DNA of 64,000 nucleotides from Abyssalbus ytuae (GTDB lineage: Bacteria > Bacteroidota > Bacteroidia > Flavobacteriales > Flavobacteriaceae). Position numbers and translations under genes: made by a program. The notes under the pieces are model-generated. The model was given only the letters and a program-made list of their open reading frames with translations. It did no database searches and had not been told where the DNA came from. Below are positions 18,641-26,967 of this stretch, one piece after another. The DNA lies in NCBI RefSeq assembly GCF_022807975.1, contig NZ_CP094358.1, forward strand, positions 2,790,001 through 2,854,000, read 5' to 3'. Numbering within the stretch: the first letter of the stretch is position 1; every line of letters starts with the position of its first letter.

Positions 18641-18750
18641 GGAGACAAATTCTTATAATCACATTTTATAATTCACAGAATGTATCTCGTAAATTATTAT
18701 AATTTGTTTTCACACAAATTATTTATTAATGTTTATATCAATTTGTCTCC
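18641..18750. repeat. 110-bp element bounded by 11-bp inverted repeats
   Basis: GGAGACAAATT (18641-18651) and AATTTGTCTCC (18740-18750) are perfect inverted copies. Inside is a second hairpin, ATAATTTGT / ACAAATTAT. The element sits between convergent genes (FMN-binding and argS) and has no ORF. A structured 3' RNA element or small mobile relic is possible. Confidence 0.45.
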
Positions 18751-18806
18751 CGTTCTATAAATATACGAAAAATAATTTAAAAAAAACAAATTTTTTAACA
18801 CTTAAA

Positions 18807-20591
18807 TTACATTCTTTCAGGTACTTGTATTCCTAAAAGCTTAAATGATGATGCTATGACATTGCCTACTGTTTTAGATAGCTGCACCCTGAATATTTTT
18901 TGTTTTTCATCATCAGCTCCTAAAATAGATACATTTTGATAAAATGAATTAAACTCTTTTACCAAATCATAAGTATAATTAGCTATTAGGGCCGGACTGT
19001 AACTTTGTGCCGCATTTTGAATTACCTCGGGAAAAAGCTGTATTTGTTTTATAAGTTCTTTTTCCTTTTCATGAAGCTCATAGTCATTTAAACTACTAAG
19101 GGTAGTGCCTGTATCAAGGTCTGCTTTTCTTAATATAGACTGGATCCTGGCATAGGTATATTGAATGAAAGGTCCAGTATTTCCCTGGAAATCTACCGAT
19201 TCTTCAGGGTTAAAAAGTATCCTTTTCTTCGGATCTACCTTCAGTATAAAATATTTTAAAGCTCCCAGGCCAATAATTTTGTAGAGGTCTTCTTTCTCAG
19301 TATCGGAATAGTCGTCAAGTTTTCCCAACTCTTCCGAAATTTCTTTGGCTGTAAGAGTCATTTCAACTATTAAATCATCAGCATCTACTACTGTTCCTTC
19401 CCTGCTCTTCATTTTACCACTTGGCAAATCGACCATACCATAGCTTAAATGATACAGATTTTCTGCCCAGCTGAAACCAAGTTTTTTAAGTATAAGAAAC
19501 AAAACTTTAAAATGATAATCCTGCTCATTTCCAACGGTATAAACCATTCCGTCTACGTCGGGATGATCTTTTACCCTTTGAATGGCTGTACCAATGTCTT
19601 GTGTCATATAAACGGCAGTTCCGTCGGCCCGGAGAACAATTTTCTCATCTAATCCTTCCTCTGTAAGGTCTATCCAGACACTACCATCTTCTTTTTTAAA
19701 GAAAATGCCTTTTTCCAATCCGTCCGCAACTACATCTTTCCCTAAAAGATAAGTATCACTTTCATAATAAAGAAAATCAAAATTAACTCCCAGGTTGTTA
19801 TAAGTTTCGTTAAACCCGTCATATACCCATCCGTTCATTTTTTTCCAAAGGGCTACTGTGTCAGGATCGCCTGATTCCCATTTTCTTAACATTTGTTGTG
19901 CTTCTAATAAAAGTGGAGCAGATTTTTCGGCTTCTTTTTTATCTATACCCTGTTGAATAAGGCCTTCTATTTCTTTTTTATAAGCTTTATCAAATTCAAC
20001 ATAATAATTTCCAACCAGCTTGTCTCCTTTTAAATTCCCGGAAGGCTCTTCACCCTTGCCAAATTTTTGGTAAGCCAGCATCGATTTACAAATGTGTATT
20101 CCTCTGTCATTTATAATCTGGGTTTTATAGACTTTTTTCCCCGAAGCTTTTAAAATTTCTGCCACCGAATATCCCAGCAGGTTATTTCTTATATGCCCCA
20201 GGTGCAAAGGTTTATTGGTGTTTGGTGATGAATATTCTACCATTACTGCTTTTTCTGTGGGGGCAGGCGTTACATATCCGAAATTTTCAACAGAGTTTAT
20301 TTCCTTAAAAAAATTGAGGTAGTAAGAGTCGTCTATAACAAGGTTTAAAAAACCTTTTATTACATTAAAGTTTTTTATTTCGTTTACGTTTTCTGCCAGA
20401 TAATCCCCAATTTGCTCGCCAATTACCTGTGGATTGCCCTTTACCAGTTTAAGCATAGGAAACACCACCACGGTAATGTCTCCTTCGAAATCTTTACGGG
20501 TAGGTTGAAACTCAACTGATTCTAAATCAACTTTAAATATACTGTTAACAGCCTCTTTAACCCTGAGGGTTAAAATCTCCTGAATATTCAT
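18807..20591 (-). CDS. argS: arginyl-tRNA synthetase
   Basis: A class Ia aminoacyl-tRNA synthetase charging tRNA-Arg in the cytoplasm. The length of 594 aa fits. The HIGH motif is HLGHIRNNLLG, inside NTNKPLHLGH. The KMSKS region reads GKMKSREGTVVDADDL, a frequent ArgS variant. The N-terminal Add1 domain (~5-90) and the C-terminal DALR anticodon-binding domain (~470-594) are both present. I chose the ATG at 20591 (MNIQEILTLRVKEAV) over one 24 nt upstream, because homologues start here. Confidence 0.95.
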   Translation of the reverse strand: MNIQEILTLRVKEAVNSIFKVDLESVEFQPTRKDFEGDITVVVFPMLKLVKGNPQVIGEQIGDYLAENVNEIKNFNVIKGFLNLVIDDSYYLNFFKEINSVENFGYVTPAPTEKAVMVEYSSPNTNKPLHLGHIRNNLLGYSVAEILKASGKKVYKTQIINDRGIHICKSMLAYQKFGKGEEPSGNLKGDKLVGNYYVEFDKAYKKEIEGLIQQGIDKKEAEKSAPLLLEAQQMLRKWESGDPDTVALWKKMNGWVYDGFNETYNNLGVNFDFLYYESDTYLLGKDVVADGLEKGIFFKKEDGSVWIDLTEEGLDEKIVLRADGTAVYMTQDIGTAIQRVKDHPDVDGMVYTVGNEQDYHFKVLFLILKKLGFSWAENLYHLSYGMVDLPSGKMKSREGTVVDADDLIVEMTLTAKEISEELGKLDDYSDTEKEDLYKIIGLGALKYFILKVDPKKRILFNPEESVDFQGNTGPFIQYTYARIQSILRKADLDTGTTLSSLNDYELHEKEKELIKQIQLFPEVIQNAAQSYSPALIANYTYDLVKEFNSFYQNVSILGADDEKQKIFRVQLSKTVGNVIASSFKLLGIQVPERM

Positions 20592-20722
20592 CAAGTAAAA
20601 ATTTTTAAGGTGCAAAGATAATTATTATGGTTAAAGTTTTTACGATATGAGGAATGTTAAAACCTATACTTATTTTATTTTTATATCGTACACTGCTGAA
20701 CAAAGTTTTAAATAAAAATAAT

Positions 20723-21148
20723 ATGCTGGTAAATGTTTCATATAAGAATAAAGATTTATATAAAAAGATTGATAATGAAATAGGTAAATCTTTTTCACTT
20801 AGGGAACGTATAAGAATGGGAGGTATTGGCTCTCCCAAGTTATTTATCACAGCATGTAGCCTGCAAATACACAATTTATTAATTCTTGACAATAATTTAG
20901 ATGTTTGTAATATAGAATTAAGACCTCGTGGAATAATTGTAAGGTTCAGGTCATTGCTGGAAACTTATGCATTGGTTATACCTTTTTATAAACTTTCCCT
21001 CTACAAAACCAGTGCACAAGAGTATACGGTTTATAGAGACAGTTATTTTGTAAGAATCGCAGCAAAAACAAAAGAGATACACAATTTTATGAAGAAAATT
21101 ATGGATAGAAAAAATGATGTCTCTCCTACCTACATTGAAGATTTATGA
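20723..21148 (+). CDS. conserved small protein, unknown function
   Basis: A 141-aa soluble protein from the ATG at 20723 (MLVNVSYKNKDLY); an upstream ATG at 20654 would add a hydrophobic stretch with no family character. The middle has alternating beta strands (KLFITACSLQIHNLLIL, GIIVRFRSLLETYALVIPF, DSYFVRIAA) ending in a helix (KEIHNFMKKIMDRK), a layout compatible with a pleckstrin-like (PH/bPH) fold. Function not recognised. It is convergent with cysH. Confidence 0.55.
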   Translation: MLVNVSYKNKDLYKKIDNEIGKSFSLRERIRMGGIGSPKLFITACSLQIHNLLILDNNLDVCNIELRPRGIIVRFRSLLETYALVIPFYKLSLYKTSAQEYTVYRDSYFVRIAAKTKEIHNFMKKIMDRKNDVSPTYIEDL

Positions 21149-21158
21149 TTTATAAAAA

Positions 21159-21191
21159 TACCCTGCAGGTTTTTTATTAGCCTGCAAGGTA
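21159..21191. terminator. bidirectional hairpin between convergent genes
   Basis: TACCCTGCAGG and CCTGCAAGGTA pair around a T-rich loop, between the unknown 141-aa gene (plus) and cysH (minus). It probably serves both. Confidence 0.6.
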
Positions 21192-21229
21192 TTGAGTACA
21201 TAACCCTAACTATATTTTAATATTTTATC

Positions 21230-21853
21230 TTATTTTTCAGTAGTAGCTATATGCAAGCCACATTCCCTGTTTTCCAAAACTTTAGTGGGATCAAAATATT
21301 TGAATTCATTTTCCAGTTTATGCTCATTCAGATATACATCTAATTGTGTATCGGTATAGTGATAAAAGGGACTCACTTTTAAAATACCATCAGTACCCTG
21401 CGATACAATATCCAAAGAATCCCTGAAGGCAGTTTGGCCTTTACGGAGATTGGTAAACCATACATCCGGCTTATGCTCTTTCATAGCTCTTCTGAAAGGT
21501 TCCAATTTAACCTGTTCGGTAAAAATTTCATGTAAAGGAGAGTCTACATCCGGAATACCCATAACCACATCTCTGTGTGCGGCTGTTTGTTTTGGTGCAT
21601 ATAGATGTATATTTAATTTCAGGTCATTTATCAATTTTTCAGCATGCCTGTAGGTTTGAGGAGTATTATAACCGGTATCACACCAAACCACCGGAATATT
21701 ATTATCTACTTGCGTACAGGCATAAATAATTGCTACTTCGTAGGGTCTGAAATTAGTTGTTAAAACAGGTTTCTTTGCTATACTTAAAGCCCATTTTATA
21801 ATTTCTTCGGGAGATTTTTCCTTTAACTCAATATTTATGTTTTTTAAATCCAT
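21230..21853 (-). CDS. cysH: phosphoadenylyl-/adenylyl-sulfate reductase
   Basis: CysH reduces APS or PAPS to sulfite with thioredoxin in assimilatory sulfate reduction. At 207 aa it is near the short end of the family. TTNFRPYEVAIIYACTQV and VVWCDTGYNTPQTYRHAE match the nucleotide-binding core, and the C-terminal ECGLH carries the redox-active Cys. APS-type enzymes carry extra CC...CxxC cluster ligands, which I do not see; that favours the PAPS type. An Rrf2 regulator and DUF2061 protein lie upstream on the same strand. cysD and cysN, which usually follow, are absent here. Confidence 0.88.
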   Translation of the reverse strand: MDLKNINIELKEKSPEEIIKWALSIAKKPVLTTNFRPYEVAIIYACTQVDNNIPVVWCDTGYNTPQTYRHAEKLINDLKLNIHLYAPKQTAAHRDVVMGIPDVDSPLHEIFTEQVKLEPFRRAMKEHKPDVWFTNLRKGQTAFRDSLDIVSQGTDGILKVSPFYHYTDTQLDVYLNEHKLENEFKYFDPTKVLENRECGLHIATTEK

Positions 21854-21858
21854 ATTTT

Positions 21859-22095
21859 TTACTCTTTTGTAATTTTATTCCATATCCTTTCGTGAAAGTA
21901 ATATAAAATCATCTTGGAAACAACTTCTATGCTGCCAATACCCATTGCTATTTTTATATTTCCGGTGAGTATATACGATATCATCATGGTATCTACCGTA
22001 CCTACTATTCTCCATGATATAGTTTTTAAAAGCGACACTTTATGAGTGTTTCCCTTGAGTTTACTTTTAACCGGCAGTAATGCGTCAATAATCAT
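21859..22095 (-). CDS. DUF2061 membrane protein
   Basis: A 78-aa protein with two hydrophobic helices and the DUF2061 signature SLLKTISWRIVGTVDTM and GSIEVVSKMILYYFHERIW. The family is often encoded with sulfate-assimilation genes in Bacteroidota; a role in sulfur metabolism or transport is inferred from that. It ends 5 nt before cysH, so the two are almost certainly co-transcribed. Confidence 0.85.
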   Translation of the reverse strand: MIIDALLPVKSKLKGNTHKVSLLKTISWRIVGTVDTMMISYILTGNIKIAMGIGSIEVVSKMILYYFHERIWNKITKE

Positions 22096-22190
22096 GCATA
22101 ATCTTTTTTAGAAAAGACAAATATATTAATAGTCTATAGAATAACTAGGTTTTTTGTAAAATTTTCACAATAAATATTAAAAAACATATT

Positions 22191-22607
22191 TTATGAATTA
22201 CATAAATCGGCGAGGGTTTTGTTTTCGAGAACTTTCAGGGTACTATCCCTTACTTCAATCATTACTTTACTTAGCGAACAGGTTTCTTCACTTACACAGT
22301 CATCACATTTTTCATAAAAATTTAAGCTTACACAGGGTAACATGGCAATGGGACCTTCCAATACCCGGATTAAAGATGCCACCGTAATTTTCCCTGGGTT
22401 TTTGAGAAGATAATAGCCACCTCCCTTACCTTTTTTAGAACCTAAAAAACCAGCATTTTTTAATTGTAGAAGTATTATTTCCAGAAACTTTTTGGAAATA
22501 TGTTCTTTTTCAGCTATTTCCGCTATCAGTATTGGTTTTTTGGCACTGTCTTTTTTAGCAATGTAGGTTAACGCTTTTAACCCGTATTTGGTTTTCTTGG
22601 ATAACAT
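22191..22607 (-). CDS. Rrf2-family transcriptional regulator
   Basis: A 138-aa winged-helix regulator: MLSKKTKYGLKALTYIA start, recognition region AEIAEKEHISKKFLEIIL, wing GSKKGKGGGYYL. The C-terminal Cys cluster has spacing C-x8-C-x2-C-x5-C (~residues 94-112), suited to an iron-sulfur cluster as in IscR, NsrR and CymR relatives. Control of the DUF2061-cysH pair downstream is likely from position. CtlX lies 12 nt upstream and may share the transcript. Confidence 0.85.
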   Translation of the reverse strand: MLSKKTKYGLKALTYIAKKDSAKKPILIAEIAEKEHISKKFLEIILLQLKNAGFLGSKKGKGGGYYLLKNPGKITVASLIRVLEGPIAMLPCVSLNFYEKCDDCVSEETCSLSKVMIEVRDSTLKVLENKTLADLCNS

Positions 22608-22619
22608 AATTCTAATATA

Positions 22620-23555
22620 CTATTTTTTTGGCAGAAAAACCTCGGCCATCATGCAACGTGCACTGCCCCCTCCACATGCTTCTATAGTATTTAAAGGAGA
22701 ATGGAATATTTTACAGTGTTTTTCTATTTCCCCGATCTGTTTTTCATTTAAAATATCATATGCTGAAGTGCTCATTACAAGAAACTTTTCGTTATTTTTT
22801 CCGGTTACCTGTAGCATGTTTCCGGCAAAATTATTTACCTGTTCCCGGGAGATAGCAATAATTTCCTTCCCATCTTGTTTTAGGTGATTTATTACATTTT
22901 TCCTTTCTTTTTTATCATCAATACAATCAAGGCAAATAACTGCAAAAGTTTCGGCTATACACATCATAACATTAGTATGATAAATAAGTTCCTGTTTTGA
23001 ATTTACTGTTTGGTATGCTTTAAAGAGTACAGGGGTATATTCAAAATCTTCACAAAATTCTATAAATAAATCTTCATCAGCCCTGGGCGATAAAGCACAA
23101 TAAGCTTTTCTGTATTCCCTATCCAGAACCATACTGCCTGTACCTTCCAGAAATACTTCCTCATTTTCAGCTTCAGAATAATCCACAATATTATGTATAA
23201 TAAAGCCTTTGTCTTCAACAGCATTCAATATTTCCTCTCTTCTTTCAAGCCTCCGGTTTTCAGCAAACATGGGGTAAAGGGCAATATTTCCGTTTTCATG
23301 AAAAGATATCCAGTTATTGGGAAACACAGCATCGGGTGTATCAGGTTCTTCAGTATCATTTACCACAATAACATTTATCCCGAAAAACCTCAATTCTTCC
23401 ACCAATGCATCAAACTCATCCTGAGCTTTTAGTTGTATGGTATCGGGTAACATGTTTTTAATTACTTTCTGGTAGTAATTGTTTACGGCTGTTTGTTCAT
23501 TCATCCTGAAATTGGCAGGACGAATCATTAAAATTGTATTTGTAGTTTGGTTCAT
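22620..23555 (-). CDS. ctlX: CtlX-type citrulline/arginine-modifying hydrolase
   Basis: A 311-aa guanidino-group-modifying enzyme of the arginine deiminase/amidinotransferase fold, closest to citrulline-utilisation hydrolase CtlX. Visible marks are ILMIRPANFRMNEQTAVNNYYQ-like N-terminus (first residues), PDAVFPNNWIS (substrate Asp/Asn), FLEGTGSMVLDRE (Glu), YHTNVMMCIAE (His) and the C-terminal Cys in ACGGGSARCM. It probably hydrolyses citrulline or arginine-type compounds in the cytoplasm. It is first on the strand before the Rrf2 gene. Confidence 0.85.
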   Translation of the reverse strand: MNQTTNTILMIRPANFRMNEQTAVNNYYQKVIKNMLPDTIQLKAQDEFDALVEELRFFGINVIVVNDTEEPDTPDAVFPNNWISFHENGNIALYPMFAENRRLERREEILNAVEDKGFIIHNIVDYSEAENEEVFLEGTGSMVLDREYRKAYCALSPRADEDLFIEFCEDFEYTPVLFKAYQTVNSKQELIYHTNVMMCIAETFAVICLDCIDDKKERKNVINHLKQDGKEIIAISREQVNNFAGNMLQVTGKNNEKFLVMSTSAYDILNEKQIGEIEKHCKIFHSPLNTIEACGGGSARCMMAEVFLPKK

Positions 23556-23707
23556 TTTATGAATTTGCTTTACAAAAGTACCTAATTTCCCGTCATTATG
23601 GATATATTTTATTCAGTACAAACTACTGACATATCTTAACATAAAAATTACATAAAATAAAAAGTAAAATAACCTTGGTGAATTAACTTGAAGCAATTAA
23701 ATATGCC

Positions 23708-23827
23708 ATGATCAAAAAAACAAAAAATATTTTACCTTTTTTAATAAAAACTATACGGGAAACTTTTCAGGCTGCCATATTTTTCTTTATGCCATATTTC
23801 TTAAAAAAAGGATACTTTAAACATTGA
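23708..23827 (+). CDS. 39-aa membrane peptide upstream of the GH1 gene
   Basis: A short frame, ATG at 23708 to TGA at 23825, encoding a basic N-terminus (MIKKTKN), a hydrophobic centre (FQAAIFFFMPYFL) and a basic tail (KKGYFKH). It ends 21 nt before the GH1 start and could be a leader or small membrane protein in the same transcript. No family recognised; chance cannot be excluded. Confidence 0.35.
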   Translation: MIKKTKNILPFLIKTIRETFQAAIFFFMPYFLKKGYFKH

Positions 23828-23848
23828 AAAGTTAAATCTTATTCTTAA

Positions 23849-25153
23849 ATGAACAAAGCCAACACGTTTAGGTGGGGTGTTGCAACTTCTGCTTTTCAGA
23901 TTGAGGGTGCTTATAATAAAGATGGAAAAGGTCTGTCAATTTGGGATAATTTCACAAAAAAAACGACAAGGATAAAAGACAGGTCTAACGCACACACAAC
24001 TATTGATTTTTACAACAGGTATAAGGAAGATATAAACATTGCTAAAAATATCGGATTTGAAATTTTCAGGTTTTCGGTTTCCTGGAGCAGAATTTTACCT
24101 GACGGATCCGGAAAAATAAATCAAAAAGGTATTGATTTTTACAACAATGTTATAAACTATTGTTTAGAAACAGGAATAGAGCCCTGGATTACAACCTATC
24201 ATTGGGACTTACCTTTGGAACTTGAAAAAAAAGGAGGCTGGGCAAACCGGGAAATAGTTGATTGGTATAGAAATTATGTCATTATTTTACGAAATAATTT
24301 TGCAGACCGTGTTAAGAACTGGATATTGATAAATGAAGGTATTGTATTTACCGGTGGCGGATATTTGTTAGGGTTACATGCTCCCGGTAAGCGAAGCATA
24401 AATAAATTTGTAGCAGGCATACACCATGTTTTACTTTCACAGGCTGAAGGATTGAGGGTTTTAAAGCAATTTCCCGGCCAAAACGTAGGCACTGCTATAA
24501 GTTGTACTAAAATAGATGCATATAACAATAAAAAGAGCAACATAAAAACAGCGAAACGAATAGATGCATTAATGAACCGGATTTTTATTGAACCGCATTT
24601 AGGAATGGGATATCCTATGGATACATTGCCATTGTTAAAAAGGATAAATAAATATTACAGAGCAGGGGATGAGGAAAAAATTATAGCCGATTTTGATTTT
24701 TGGGGAATACAAACCTATGCCCGGGAAGTAGTAAAAAGAGCATGGTACATTCCTTATCTGGGAGCTGTTTTGGTTAATCCGAAAAAAAGAAAGGCCATAC
24801 CCTCGGTAATGGGATGGGAAACCTATACGGAAGGAGTGGCTTATTTTATTGAACGGTTTTCAAAATACAATCCGAAAAAAACTTTATGGGTAACAGAATG
24901 CGGAATAGCACTTGACGATAATGAGAATGAAAAATTGAGAATAGATTATTATACTACGATTATCAATAATTTATATAAACTAAAAATGAAGGGAATAAAT
25001 GTGAAAGGTATTCTCATCTGGACACTGGTAGATAATTTTGAATGGGCCGAAGGATACATTCCGAAATTTGGTATTATTGGCTTTGAAAAAGAAACGTTGA
25101 AACGTATTTTTAAGAAATCTTCATTATGGTTTAAAGATATACTTTCTCCTTAA
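23849..25153 (+). CDS. glycoside hydrolase family 1 protein with altered active-site motifs
   Basis: A 434-aa GH1 (beta-glucosidase-type TIM barrel) protein: FRWGVATSAFQIEG start, FRFSVSWSRILPDG, TTYHWDLPLELEKKGGW and the C-terminal DNFEWAEGY are all typical. The acid/base motif, normally NEP, is NEG (Glu163). The nucleophile motif, normally TENG, is TECG (Glu350). Both glutamates are kept but their neighbours are not, so specificity or mechanism may differ, or it may act on an unusual glycoside or lipid. No signal peptide, hence cytoplasmic. Confidence 0.85.
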   Translation: MNKANTFRWGVATSAFQIEGAYNKDGKGLSIWDNFTKKTTRIKDRSNAHTTIDFYNRYKEDINIAKNIGFEIFRFSVSWSRILPDGSGKINQKGIDFYNNVINYCLETGIEPWITTYHWDLPLELEKKGGWANREIVDWYRNYVIILRNNFADRVKNWILINEGIVFTGGGYLLGLHAPGKRSINKFVAGIHHVLLSQAEGLRVLKQFPGQNVGTAISCTKIDAYNNKKSNIKTAKRIDALMNRIFIEPHLGMGYPMDTLPLLKRINKYYRAGDEEKIIADFDFWGIQTYAREVVKRAWYIPYLGAVLVNPKKRKAIPSVMGWETYTEGVAYFIERFSKYNPKKTLWVTECGIALDDNENEKLRIDYYTTIINNLYKLKMKGINVKGILIWTLVDNFEWAEGYIPKFGIIGFEKETLKRIFKKSSLWFKDILSP

Positions 25154-25320
25154 AAAGTATACTGAAAATTCAAAAATAAGAGTGTCCGGCCCCTGTTTTT
25201 ACGGGGATTTTTCCTGATTTTAACATACATTTTGTCGAGAATCTCATATTTATGTTGTTAAATCCACTTTTTTCTTTATTTTTATCACCGCAACAAATCG
25301 TACCATAAAAATAATGAGCA

Positions 25321-25752
25321 ATGAAACTAATACCTATTAAAACTTTCATCCTACTTATTATGGGAAGCGTCTTATTAAGCTTCACCATGAATCCCTTTGA
25401 AAAAGAAGCTGATTTCGTTGGAGAATACGATATCCAAATGTACCCTATAGAAGATGGTATTAAAAGGGAAGTAGTATTATCATCAAATTCGGAAGGATAT
25501 CAAAAAACATATTTAGACGGATGTCCACAATCTGAAATAAAATTTAAATGGTTGCTATCAGCAAATAAATTGACTTTCTATGAGGCAACAACCCGAGCAC
25601 GTACCTCATGTGATGGAGAATTTCCTGAATGGAATAAAGACAATTTTGATGCATTAGATCCTTTTAATTTTAAAATAATGGGAGAAGATATTTTGTTACT
25701 TACCAGTGAGTATGACACAGAATACAGTGAAACATGGAGAAAAATAAAATAA
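25321..25752 (+). CDS. secreted small protein, unknown function
   Basis: A 143-aa protein with a signal peptide (~1-24) and a mature part rich in Glu, Asp and Tyr. It has two Cys (YLDGCPQSE and RTSCDGEF) that could form a disulfide, and a C-terminal EYSETWRKIK. The layout suggests a small beta-barrel lipocalin-like protein, but I do not recognise the family. Confidence 0.55.
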   Translation: MKLIPIKTFILLIMGSVLLSFTMNPFEKEADFVGEYDIQMYPIEDGIKREVVLSSNSEGYQKTYLDGCPQSEIKFKWLLSANKLTFYEATTRARTSCDGEFPEWNKDNFDALDPFNFKIMGEDILLLTSEYDTEYSETWRKIK

Positions 25753-25794
25753 TCTTTTAAACCTGAAATGATTTGATAAAAAATTTACTCAATA

Positions 25795-25827
25795 TAAAAA
25801 AAGCCTCAAATTTTGAGGCTTTTTTTA
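25795..25827. terminator. bidirectional intrinsic terminator
   Basis: AAGCCTC / GAGGCTT stem around AAAATTTT, flanked by A-run and T-run, between the convergent 143-aa gene and the Crp/Fnr gene. It fits a terminator in both directions. Confidence 0.85.
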
Positions 25828-25850
25828 TTTCTGTATCTTCCGATCTTTAT

Positions 25851-26483
25851 TTACAAATCAATAACGGTAATATTATTTCTATTAAGTTTTATCTTACCTA
25901 TATTTTCAAGTTTTTTAAGCAGGCGTGATACTACTACCCGTGATGTATGTAAGTCGTGAGCTATTTCCTGGTGAGTACTGTGTATTTCGTCATTACCAAT
26001 TACTTTGGCTTTGTCCTGAAGGTATTTTAAAATACGGTCATCCATTTTTAAAAAAGCAATCGTATCAACTGCCTCAAGTAATTCTGTCATTCGGGCATGA
26101 TAGCTTCTTAAAATAAAGTTTTGCCAGGTTTTATATTTTCCCATCCACTCTTCCATTTTTTGTACAGGCACCATTATAAGCTTGGCGTCAGTTTCGGCCA
26201 CTGCCCTTATCTGACTTTTGGCTAAACCTATACAGCATGAAAATGTCATGGCACAGGTATCACCTCTTTCTATATAATATAAAAGAAGTTCATCCCCGTT
26301 TTCATCTTCTCTTAAAATCTTTACCGAACCACTAATTAATAAGGGCATTGATTTTATATATTCTCCTATTTCTATAAGCTTATAACCTGCAGGAACTTCT
26401 TTAAATACCCCTACCTGATTAATTTCTTCAATCAGTTCTTCTTCAAATAGAAAACCGTAGTTGTGCCTTAACTCTTCAATCAT
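25851..26483 (-). CDS. Crp/Fnr-family regulator with a Cys77 / Cys83-Cys84 sensor
   Basis: A 210-aa regulator: cyclic-nucleotide-binding-like beta-roll (~residues 20-115), long dimer helix (~118-150) and C-terminal HTH (~155-200, STHQEIAHDLHTSRVVVSRL). The beta-roll carries DTCAMTFSCCIG, with Cys77, Cys83 and Cys84. This lacks the four N-terminal Cys of FNR and the cAMP pocket of CRP, which suggests thiol, metal or sulfane-sulfur sensing. The recognition helix has RVVVSR where FNR has ExxSR, so its operator should differ from TTGAT. It is a candidate reader of the GTAAC-N4-GTTAC palindromes at 41-50 kb (inference). No such site lies in its own promoter. Confidence 0.85.
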   Translation of the reverse strand: MIEELRHNYGFLFEEELIEEINQVGVFKEVPAGYKLIEIGEYIKSMPLLISGSVKILREDENGDELLLYYIERGDTCAMTFSCCIGLAKSQIRAVAETDAKLIMVPVQKMEEWMGKYKTWQNFILRSYHARMTELLEAVDTIAFLKMDDRILKYLQDKAKVIGNDEIHSTHQEIAHDLHTSRVVVSRLLKKLENIGKIKLNRNNITVIDL

Positions 26484-26555
26484 CTAAAACGAAAATTAGA
26501 ATGGCTAATATACAATTTCTGAAATTTTAAATAAAAATATAAATCCAATGTATAA

Positions 26556-26588
26556 AAAAAGAAGGGTATTATTTAACCCTTCTTTATC
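26556..26588 (-). terminator. intrinsic terminator of the 43-aa gene
   Basis: GAAGGGT / ACCCTTC stem with an AT loop; on the minus strand it is followed by seven T. It lies between the 43-aa gene and the Crp/Fnr promoter and separates the two. Confidence 0.75.
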
Positions 26589-26702
26589 TTATTTATGTTA
26601 TTTTTTTTAAGGTGGTTTTGAGGAAAATAAATGCCTACTCAAAAAATATTTTGAATTAAAAAACCCTTTTTTAATGTAAGCAAAAAGTAAAAGTGTTACA
26701 TA

Positions 26703-26834
26703 TTAAAAAACATTAAATAGTGAAAGAACAATAGATAATACTGCAGCTCCTAACACTACTAAAAGGAAAAACACAGTTACTTTTAAGATAAATAATAAAA
26801 TCGGGGAATCATGAGTTGTTGATGAATGTCCCAT
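26703..26834 (-). CDS. 43-aa single-span membrane protein
   Basis: A small frame encoding MGHSSTTHDSPILLF, then one strong membrane helix (~residues 14-40, ending SLFNVF). The His-rich head followed by a single span resembles accessory peptides of respiratory or metal-handling complexes, but no family is recognised. Its own terminator at 26556-26588 supports expression as a separate unit. It lies immediately upstream of the Crp/Fnr gene on the same strand. Confidence 0.5.
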   Translation of the reverse strand: MGHSSTTHDSPILLFILKVTVFFLLVVLGAAVLSIVLSLFNVF

Positions 26835-26967
26835 AATAAATAAAAACTTTAAAAAATTAATAAACTATTTTTAAAGATGAGGAGCATTATACAGGTACAA
26901 ATTTCGTAATATTTATTCTTTTTTCAAAAAAAAGTAGATGAGTTGTATTCCTAATTCGCTTACTAAC

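Noticed and set aside
26658-26667. AGGGTTTTTT on the minus strand
   Set aside because: The second block GGCTGTT is missing at the right spacing, so it is not called an ECF promoter.
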